Shown one piece after another: positions 1 to 5,013 of a stretch of 7,078 bases of DNA (positions are counted from its first letter, which is position 1; every line of letters starts with the position of its first letter). The notes under the pieces were generated by a model. The model saw only the letters and a list, made by a program, of their open reading frames with translations. It was not told the origin of the DNA and searched no databases. The position numbers and the translations under genes are program-made. Source of the DNA: Chlamydiota bacterium (GTDB lineage Bacteria > Chlamydiota > Chlamydiia > Chlamydiales > Rhabdochlamydiaceae); NCBI GenBank assembly GCA_013041585.1, contig JABEVM010000083.1:1-7078 (forward strand), in the 5' to 3' direction.

Positions 1-52
1 CGTGGATAGGGTGGGAAGGGTCGGATGGGGATGTAGGAGGTATGCTGCTCAT
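1..52 (-). CDS. Partial gene, N-terminus only (17 codons), function unknown
   Basis: On the minus strand an ATG at 52-50 opens a frame that stays open to the window edge and encodes MSSIPPTSPSDPSHPIH. An AGGAG Shine-Dalgarno lies at 65-61, eight bases before the ATG, which is the main reason to call it. The start is rich in Ser and Pro, a composition common at the unstructured N-termini of chlamydial type III secreted and inclusion-membrane proteins, but 17 residues cannot establish a family. It diverges from cdsZ. The rest of the gene lies outside the window. The alternative is a chance open frame in a C-rich stretch. Confidence 0.55.
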   Translation of the reverse strand, partial: MSSIPPTSPSDPSHPIH

Positions 53-82
53 ATAAAGGGCTCCTAAAGGTCAAGGCTCTAT

Positions 83-104
83 TAAATGTCTTTTAAAACA
101 TTTA
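83..104. repeat. Imperfect 22-bp palindrome in the divergent intergenic region
   Basis: TAAATGT at 83-89 is mirrored exactly by ACATTTA at 98-104, and the inner bases 91-92 and 95-96 also pair, so 9 of 11 positions are symmetric. It sits about 30 bases upstream of the leftward start codon. Such symmetry fits a dimeric regulator operator, but AT-rich DNA produces similar patterns by chance. Confidence 0.3.
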
Positions 105-138
105 TGAAAATATAATCTATATGTTTTCAAAAAAAAGG

Positions 139-166
139 TTGAAAAAATGAAAGTCTTAAGTAAAAT
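139..166 (+). promoter_or_regulatory. Candidate sigma-70 type promoter of cdsZ
   Basis: TTGAAA at 139-144 and TAAAAT at 161-166 each differ from the housekeeping -35 and -10 consensus at one base and are separated by 16 bases. Transcription would begin near 173, leaving a leader of about 60 bases that contains part of the 167-187 hairpin. A weaker alternative is TTGTAG (180-185) with GATAAT (202-207). Confidence 0.4.
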
Positions 167-236
167 TACTACATTTTTCTTGTAGTATATTAGCTGGAAT
201 AGATAATGTATTGTCCGCAGTTATAGGGAGATAAAC

Positions 237-1004
237 ATGCAAGAGTCGCTTCGTCTCATTTTAGATATCCAAGAGTTAGACATGAAAATGATCCGTCTGA
301 TGCGCGTCCGTAGACAGCGTCAAGATGATTTGCAGCAGATAGACTCACTCCGCAAAGAATTACACCAGCAGCTCGGAGAAAAAGAGAAAGAGATTGTTGA
401 GCTTAAGAAAAACAGCGACCTTCTCGAGCAAAAAATTGCTGACTGCAATGCTAAAATAAGAAAACTGGAAGGCCAGCAAAGCTCTATTAAGAAAGTGGAT
501 GAGTTCAATGCGATTACACAAGAGATGACCTCAGCCGAAAGAGAGCGAATTGCGCTAGAGCAGAAAGTTTCCGATCTCGTTGATAAACGTATTGCAGAAG
601 AAGAGCTTTTAGAGAAAATTAAAGACAGCTTAAAAACTTCTGAAGCCAGCACAAAATCCCTAGAACACGAAATTCAGGCAAGTATCGAGCTTATCAATCA
701 AGAAGGTGCTGGTTTAAAAGAAGAGCGCGATGTAATTGCAGCGAAGGCTTCTCCAGAGCTTTTACATATTTATGAGCGTCTTCTACGCAATAAGAAAGAC
801 CGCGTCGTTGTGGCTATTGAAAACCGTACATGCAGCGGTTGCCATATTGCATTGACAGCTCAGCATGAGAACTTAGTTCGTAAAGGGGAAAACATCGTTT
901 TCTGCGAACATTGCTCTCGAATCCACTACTGGCAAGAAAGCGAGATTGTAGAAGGCACAAGTGCAGCTTCTAAACGCCGCCGTCGCAGAGTTGCAAGCAC
1001 CTAA
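237..1004 (+). CDS. cdsZ: CdsZ/CT398-like coiled-coil zinc-ribbon protein
   Basis: Family knowledge: the C. trachomatis homologue CT398 (CdsZ) is a cytoplasmic coiled-coil hairpin with a C-terminal zinc ribbon, reported to bind the sigma-54 (RpoN) holoenzyme and the type III secretion export apparatus. Seen here: 255 residues, close to the family length. Residues about 5-170 form a long charged heptad-rich coiled coil. The zinc ribbon follows, with Cys199-x2-Cys202 and Cys223-x2-Cys226 as the four ligands. The last ten residues form a basic tail (KRRRRR). The start is chosen because GGGAG at 226-230 stands six bases before the ATG. rnpB begins about 13 bases after the stop and may be cotranscribed. 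All four metal ligands are present, so the protein looks intact. The alternative is a generic zf-RING_7/C4-type zinc-ribbon protein without a secretion role. Confidence 0.87.
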   Translation: MQESLRLILDIQELDMKMIRLMRVRRQRQDDLQQIDSLRKELHQQLGEKEKEIVELKKNSDLLEQKIADCNAKIRKLEGQQSSIKKVDEFNAITQEMTSAERERIALEQKVSDLVDKRIAEEELLEKIKDSLKTSEASTKSLEHEIQASIELINQEGAGLKEERDVIAAKASPELLHIYERLLRNKKDRVVVAIENRTCSGCHIALTAQHENLVRKGENIVFCEHCSRIHYWQESEIVEGTSAASKRRRRRVAST

Positions 1005-1017
1005 TTTATCAATTTTT

Positions 1018-1390
1018 TCGGGAAAACAGGCATTCGCCGCCATGGTTTACCATGGGGGAGGAAAGTCCGGACTTCGCAGGAGAAGATGCCAGTGAAACGC
1101 TGGGGGCCGCAAGGCTACGGAAAGTGTAACAGAAAACATGTCGCTACTTGTATTGTTTATCGATTCAAGTAGACAGAATGAAATTGTTGATTTTAGGAAT
1201 CAACCGCCTTATAGAGATATAAGTGTGCTATAAACCCCATTTGAAGCAAGAAATAATGAGCTGTTTTACGTTCTCCGCGTGGGGCTCATTAGACAAATCG
1301 CTTGAGATTTTTGGCGACAAAAGTCCTAGATGAATGATGCCGCCTTAAGGAAACTTAAGGAACAAAATCCGGCTTATCGTTTTCCCGATT
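1018..1390 (+). ncRNA. rnpB: RNase P RNA (type A)
   Basis: This is the catalytic RNA that removes 5' leaders from pre-tRNAs. The conserved GAGGAAAGTCCGG (1058-1070) gives the P4 5' strand with its bulged U; its partner is TCCGGCTTA at 1368-1376. AGATGAATGA at 1328-1337 is the conserved 3' core segment. P1 is a perfect 10-bp pairing of 1018-1027 with 1379-1388, which sets the ends (approximate to a few bases). P2 pairs 1029-1033 with 1337-1341. Other clear hairpins are 1144-1150/1166-1172, 1186-1192/1198-1204, 1208-1213/1218-1223 with a GAGA loop, the P15-like 1254-1261/1284-1291, and a P19-like stem 1343-1349/1354-1360 capped by GAAA. The P15-like loop (1262-1283) has no GGU, as I recall for chlamydiae. 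A T-rich tail follows P1. The 3' end overlaps the antisense GrpB-GNAT gene by about 17 bases and lies in the direct repeat 1354-1400. Confidence 0.95.
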
Positions 1391-1400
1391 TTTCTTTTCT
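1354..1400. repeat. Direct repeat copy 1 (3' end of rnpB)
   Basis: This segment matches 2373-2419 at 44 of 47 positions without gaps (differences at 1361, 1362 and 1370), and 1371-1400 is identical to 2390-2419 over 30 bases. It contains the 3' half of the P19-like hairpin, the P4 3' strand, the P1 3' strand and the T-rich tail of rnpB. On the minus strand it encodes the last eight residues of the GrpB-GNAT protein. In another minus-strand frame it carries a copy of the XerC tail ending KPDFVP-stop. Confidence 0.93.
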
Positions 1401-2389
1401 CCATAATTTAGCGTGTGGATGGAGAACTTTCCCCATCTCGATATCTCGTAAGTCCGTTTCATAGCCATCTGGATCATTAAACGGCATTTCTACATATCCG
1501 CAATTGCAATAGAACTCATATGCTTCTGGCGAGGATTGAACTAGGATTTCTTTAAAACCTTTCTGTGATAGCCAACGCTCACAAAGTTTTAAAAATTTGC
1601 TTCCAAATTTACGATTGCGATAAGGTTCATCAATTACAATAATCCTTAAAGCGGCCCTAGCCTCAGGCCAAAGCTGAAGATGTGCATAGCCAATTATTTC
1701 CGTGTTTTTATAGAAGATAAAATGGATGTGGTCTTTGTGCTGAAACGTCCATGTAAAGGGATCGGTTTTGAGTTTAAAGAAATATTGACGTCGAAGATTA
1801 CGCACCGCTGTCCATTCTCGATCTGTTAATGCTTGCACAAGGCGCCACCCCTCAAAACCGTCTTTTGTATCAATAGTTGCCACAAAAGCATCTTTTCCCA
1901 TGCAATATTGTAGAATGTCTTGGGGGAATTTCTTGGCTAATTCTGCTTTGAGCTTAGAATAGGCTTGCGCGTCATCATCATGAGAGCGCATCCAATCGCG
2001 AAATTTTATATATCTACTGATTTCTGGATCATCTTTTTCATAAGCATGGACATTGTAAGAGCCGGTATTTTTGCTCTTTTGAAAAAATCGCCGAAAAGCC
2101 ATCCCGGATTCGCCTTTTGCTTCATATCCAAGGTCTTCCATAGCTTTTGTTGCATTATCAACCTCTAGAATATCACTTACAACAGTAAGTATATCGATGA
2201 TAGGTTTAGCGCATAAACCGGGTACAGAGGTTGAGCCGATATGATGAATAGCTATGCAATTGCCCCCTAGAGCCTGTTTGATGAGTTTTGCCTCTGTTTC
2301 AAATATCTCTGGCCAGTTTGGGCTATAGGGCACAACTTCAATCATTTTTTCCATAATCTGAATTCCCTATCTCTTAAGGTCCAAAATCT
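1371..2389. other. 1019-bp single-gene unit bounded by direct repeats, possible insertion at rnpB/xerC
   Basis: One repeat period, taken from core to core, contains only the GrpB-GNAT gene and one copy of the 30-base core. Removing it would leave rnpB complete and xerC with an unchanged stop codon and length, the two genes overlapping convergently. This fits insertion of a small cassette by site-specific or homologous recombination at an RNA-gene 3' end. The unit carries no integrase, transposase or terminal inverted repeats that I can see, so any mobility would need functions supplied from elsewhere. The boundaries are uncertain within the repeat. Confidence 0.5.
1374..2354 (-). CDS. GrpB (UPF0157) domain fused to GNAT acetyltransferase domain
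   Basis: Residues about 4-170 form a GrpB/UPF0157 domain, a nucleotidyltransferase-fold family of uncertain function. Its hallmark runs from His37-His38-Ile-Gly40-Ser41 through Pro45-Gly46 to Lys50-Pro51 and Asp54, where Gly-Ser and the Asp match the nucleotidyltransferase active-site layout. Residues about 180-310 form a GNAT acyl-CoA N-acetyltransferase domain: beta strands around 207-240, the acetyl-CoA-loop region Arg246-x4-Gly251 (the last position of the R/QxxGxG/A pattern is Lys, so weak), and a typical late EFYCNCGY segment at 280-287. The substrate is unknown. The start lies 19 bases after the xerC stop with an AGGGA sequence upstream, so cotranscription with xerC is likely; Met4 is an alternative start. 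The last eight residues are encoded antisense to the rnpB 3' end. The gene is bracketed by the rnpB-derived repeats and looks acquired. Confidence 0.85.
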   Translation of the reverse strand: MEKMIEVVPYSPNWPEIFETEAKLIKQALGGNCIAIHHIGSTSVPGLCAKPIIDILTVVSDILEVDNATKAMEDLGYEAKGESGMAFRRFFQKSKNTGSYNVHAYEKDDPEISRYIKFRDWMRSHDDDAQAYSKLKAELAKKFPQDILQYCMGKDAFVATIDTKDGFEGWRLVQALTDREWTAVRNLRRQYFFKLKTDPFTWTFQHKDHIHFIFYKNTEIIGYAHLQLWPEARAALRIIVIDEPYRNRKFGSKFLKLCERWLSQKGFKEILVQSSPEAYEFYCNCGYVEMPFNDPDGYETDLRDIEMGKVLHPHAKLWRKEKSGKR

Positions 2390-2419
2390 GGCTTATCGTT
2401 TTCCCGATTTTTCTTTTCT
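2373..2419. repeat. Direct repeat copy 2 (rnpB 3'-end copy inside xerC)
   Basis: This is the second copy of 1354-1400, offset by 1019 bases. It contains the xerC stop codon and its last 14 codons on the minus strand. On the plus strand it is an orphan copy of the rnpB 3' end, with the P1 3' strand and T-rich tail intact. At 2389 it has T where rnpB has C1370, which would turn a P4 G-C pair into G-U; this suggests that copy 1 is the one kept under RNA-structure constraint. Confidence 0.93.
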
Positions 2420-3348
2420 AAAGGATGAGTCCTTTCATAGACATCCCTTTGCAGTGTCGTAGAAACCTTCGTATAGATCGTTGTTGTATTCAGTGAGCTG
2501 TGGCCTAGAAGAACTTGAATCGTCTTCAGGTCCATGCCATTTTCTAACCAGTGCGTGGCGATCGTGTGTCTAATGGTATGCGGTGTGATCTTTCCGGAAA
2601 GTCCACTGCGCTTTAAATATTCGTCAAATTTCCGATCGACCGACCTCGTTGTGATCCGCTTTCCCCACTTATTCAAAAAAATCGCGAAAGAATCTTGCTC
2701 GGGCTTATGAATATCTGACTCCAGATTGCGTAGTGGGTGAGTTAAATATGTAGATAGCCACCCTGCGGCACTTTTTGTGATGGGGACGATCCTTTCTTTT
2801 TTTCCTTTTCCAAGGATTCGAAGGCAAAGATTGCCTGCATCAAAATGGCTTCGGTTAAGGCCTACCAGTTCGCTAATGCGAATGCCACAGCTATAAAAGA
2901 CTTCCATAATGCAGCGATCTCGAAATCCTAAATAGGTATCTAGATCAGGAAGAGCAAAAAGGCGCTCAATTTGATCATATGAGAGTACATTTGGGATTTT
3001 CTTCTCAAGTTTTGGAGAAGAGATCTCTTCCATGGGGTTTATTTCTAAAAGCTTTTCTTTTGAGAGAAACTGAAATAAGGAACGCAAACTCGCAAGCTGG
3101 CGCACGATTGTTTTTTTGCTTTTTTGCGCAGCGTTGAGGTGGCTTAAATATCTTCGAACCAATTTCTTATCAATGGTTTCTAAAGAGAAATCTTTTGGGG
3201 TCTCTTCTTTCGCTCCGGCTTCTTGTAAAACATAATTTTTAAATGACTTGAGATCGATGCCGTAGTTTCGGATGGTGTGAATGGAAGCATTTTTCGTGAG
3301 CTTTAAGTAGGTTAAAAATTTTTGGGTATTTTCTTCAAAAGAAAGCAT
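2374..3348 (-). CDS. xerC: Tyrosine recombinase XerC
   Basis: With XerD it resolves chromosome dimers at dif before cell division, acting in the cytoplasm on DNA. The N-terminal SAM-like core-binding domain spans about 5-95, with the catalytic domain from about 120 to 305. The full catalytic set is visible: Arg157 (GIRISEL), a lysine in the GKGKKER hairpin (probably Lys181), His257 and Arg260 (PHTIRH), His283 (LGHSS) and the nucleophile Tyr292. The length of 324 is slightly above the usual 300-315. The excess is a charged tail after His308-Pro309, the usual family end; residues 311-324 are encoded within the rnpB-derived repeat. The Shine-Dalgarno is weak. The gene diverges from the ABC-F gene across 71 bases, and the GrpB-GNAT gene follows it. 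XerC rather than XerD is assigned from the ABC-F neighbour and general resemblance; catalytic activity looks intact. Confidence 0.9.
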   Translation of the reverse strand: MLSFEENTQKFLTYLKLTKNASIHTIRNYGIDLKSFKNYVLQEAGAKEETPKDFSLETIDKKLVRRYLSHLNAAQKSKKTIVRQLASLRSLFQFLSKEKLLEINPMEEISSPKLEKKIPNVLSYDQIERLFALPDLDTYLGFRDRCIMEVFYSCGIRISELVGLNRSHFDAGNLCLRILGKGKKERIVPITKSAAGWLSTYLTHPLRNLESDIHKPEQDSFAIFLNKWGKRITTRSVDRKFDEYLKRSGLSGKITPHTIRHTIATHWLENGMDLKTIQVLLGHSSLNTTTIYTKVSTTLQRDVYERTHPLEKKNRENDKPDFGP

Positions 3349-3354
3349 AAGTTC

Positions 3355-3383
3355 TTGTTCTGAGTAGGGGATTGTGCTAAGAT
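3355..3383 (+). promoter_or_regulatory. Candidate promoter of the ABC-F/glyA operon
   Basis: An extended -10 element, TGC followed by TAAGAT (3375-3383), lies 17 bases after a weak -35, TTGTTC (3355-3360). Transcription would start near 3390, about 30 bases before the ABC-F start codon. It sits in the 71-base gap between the divergent xerC and ABC-F genes. No equally good element is seen for xerC. Confidence 0.35.
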
Positions 3384-3419
3384 TACCATCTATTTCTTTA
3401 CCCAGTCTAAGAACATATT

Positions 3420-5000
3420 ATGATTACTCTCAACTCTATTTCAAAAAAAATTGGTAGCCGCGTCCTTTTTGAAGATGTGACGGTCACTTTCAACGAAGGT
3501 CGTTATGGTCTTACGGGCCCAAACGGCGCAGGAAAATCTACTCTTTTAAAGATTTTGATGAAGTTGGAAGAGCCTACATCCGGTTCGGTGACCCTGCCAG
3601 ATCGCGTCGGTTTCTTAAAACAAAACATTGAAGATTTTAAAGATATAAGAGTAGTCGATACAGTGATCATGGCCAATAAGAGGCTATGGAATGCTCTTTT
3701 AGAAAGAGACAGTCTCTATGAAGCAGAGATGACGGATGCGATTGGAATCAGGCTTGGCGAAATAGAAGAAATAATTGCAGAAGAAGACGGCTATATGGCA
3801 GAAACAAATGCCGAAATGCTTCTGATCGGAATGGGGATTTCTATAGAAAAGCACAATTTGACAATGAAAGAAATTCCAACTGATATCCAATTTAGAGTCA
3901 TGCTTTGCCAAGCACTTTTTGGAAATCCTAAAGCCCTCATGCTTGATGAACCTACAAACCACTTAGATCTCGAATCTATCAGCTGGCTTGAAAACTTCCT
4001 TCATGATTACAAAGGAACTCTCATCGTAGTCAGCCATGATAGACATTTTTTAAACGCTGTGACAACTCATATCGCAGACATCGACTTTGAAACACTGATC
4101 ATTTATCCAGGAAATTATGACGACATGGTGGTCACAAAGTCATCTTCCCGTGAGAAAGTGGAGTTGGAGAATAAATCGAAAGAGAAGAAAGTGGCTCAGC
4201 TTCGAGAGTTCGTTGCTAGGTTTGGAGCGGGAACAAGAGCAAGCCAGGTGCAATCGCGTCTTCGAGAAATAGAGCGTCTTCAGCCGCAAGATTTAAAAAA
4301 GTCAAATATTCAAAGACCCTATATTCGGTTTTATCCTCCAGAAAAGGCATCGGGTCAGATTGTCTTTAAAGTTTCCCATATCAGTAAATCGTATGACTCA
4401 GGACCTGTCATTAAGGATCTTTCTTTTGAGGTGGCTCGTGGTGATAAGATTTGTATCATCGGAAACAATGGAAAGGGAAAAACGACTCTTTTAAAAATGC
4501 TCGCAGGAGTTTTACCGCCTGATAGCGGGAAAATTGAAGTTGGTCATCAAGTGCAAATCGGGTATTTCCCGCAAAATCATTCTGAAATTATCGATAAAAA
4601 AAGTTCATCTACCATATTTGATTGGCTGAAAAATAAAAGAGAAGGTGTGTATGATCAGGATGTTCGCAGTATTTTAGGAAAAATGCTCTTTGGTGGTGAT
4701 GACGCCTTTAAATCAGTAGCTCACCTATCCGGAGGGGAGACCGCGCGAGTGATTATCGGTGGAATGATGCTTTGCAATTGCAATGTTCTACTTCTTGATG
4801 AACCGAATAATCACTTAGATTTGGAAGCGGTTTCTGCGCTGGGATGGGCGCTGGAAGATTTTAAAGGGACAGTCGTCATGGCAGCGCACGATAGAACTTT
4901 GATCACAACTGTTGCGAATAAAATCCTTGCTTTTGAAGAAGATGGAGTCCATTTCTTTGAAGGACCTTACGAGGAGTATCTACTAGCGAAAAAAGGGTAA
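3420..5000 (+). CDS. ABC-F family ATPase, YbiT-like (ribosome-associated)
   Basis: ABC-F proteins lack membrane domains; known members bind the ribosomal E site and act on the peptidyl-tRNA or on stalled ribosomes. There are two nucleotide-binding domains. NBD1 has Walker A Gly33-Thr41 (GPNGAGKST), Walker B Asp176-Glu177 and switch His206. NBD2 has Walker A Gly348-Thr356 (GNNGKGKTT), signature LSGGE at 436-440, Walker B Asp460-Glu461 and His490. The intervening charged helical linker at about 232-320 corresponds to the P-site tRNA interaction motif region. NBD1 has no LSGGQ, having MKEIPTD at that place, as in E. coli YbiT. At 526 residues it matches the YbiT length (about 530), and the PGNYDDM and IRFYPPE stretches also resemble YbiT. 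The Shine-Dalgarno is weak. glyA follows after 13 bases as the second gene of an operon. An antibiotic-resistance ABC-F is possible but not indicated. Confidence 0.9.
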   Translation: MITLNSISKKIGSRVLFEDVTVTFNEGRYGLTGPNGAGKSTLLKILMKLEEPTSGSVTLPDRVGFLKQNIEDFKDIRVVDTVIMANKRLWNALLERDSLYEAEMTDAIGIRLGEIEEIIAEEDGYMAETNAEMLLIGMGISIEKHNLTMKEIPTDIQFRVMLCQALFGNPKALMLDEPTNHLDLESISWLENFLHDYKGTLIVVSHDRHFLNAVTTHIADIDFETLIIYPGNYDDMVVTKSSSREKVELENKSKEKKVAQLREFVARFGAGTRASQVQSRLREIERLQPQDLKKSNIQRPYIRFYPPEKASGQIVFKVSHISKSYDSGPVIKDLSFEVARGDKICIIGNNGKGKTTLLKMLAGVLPPDSGKIEVGHQVQIGYFPQNHSEIIDKKSSSTIFDWLKNKREGVYDQDVRSILGKMLFGGDDAFKSVAHLSGGETARVIIGGMMLCNCNVLLLDEPNNHLDLEAVSALGWALEDFKGTVVMAAHDRTLITTVANKILAFEEDGVHFFEGPYEEYLLAKKG

Positions 5001-5013
5001 ATGGAGGGAGAGC

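Larger units (their letters stand above)
53..236. promoter_or_regulatory. Divergent AT-rich intergenic region upstream of cdsZ
   Basis: These 184 bases separate the left partial gene from cdsZ and are clearly richer in A and T than the coding regions. They hold an imperfect palindrome (83-104), a sigma-70-like promoter candidate reading towards cdsZ (139-166) and a small hairpin (167-187; 7-bp stem TACTACA/TGTAGTA, loop of seven mostly T bases) just behind that promoter. I see no convincing promoter for the leftward gene. No open frame of useful length is present. Confidence 0.5.

Noticed and set aside
3..56. Plus-strand frame ending at 54-56 as the 3' end of a preceding gene
   Set aside because: Its short Gly/Trp-rich peptide shows no family features, whereas the minus-strand frame over the same bases has a start codon with an ideal Shine-Dalgarno.
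320..652. Minus-strand open frame of 110 codons
   Set aside because: It lies wholly inside cdsZ, and its Ser/Leu/Phe-rich product is the expected mirror of a Glu/Lys-rich coiled-coil coding sequence.
1371..1400. The repeat core as a XerCD dif-like site
   Set aside because: I cannot fit it to the 11-6-11 dif layout with recognisable XerC and XerD arms.
1965..2168. Plus-strand open frame of 67 codons
   Set aside because: It is antisense to the well-supported GrpB domain, has no good ribosome binding site and shows no family features.
1395..2357. A second short direct match: T-rich CCATAAT at 1395-1407 and 2345-2357 (12 of 13)
   Set aside because: It is mostly a T-run plus seven bases and lies just inside each rnpB repeat, but it is short enough to be chance and does not change the proposed boundaries.
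1354..2419. CRISPR array or insertion sequence
   Set aside because: There are only two copies 1019 bases apart with a normal gene between them, no terminal inverted repeats and no transposase.
3699..3962. Minus-strand open frame of 87 codons
   Set aside because: It is antisense to NBD1 of the ABC-F gene; composition is that of a shadow frame.
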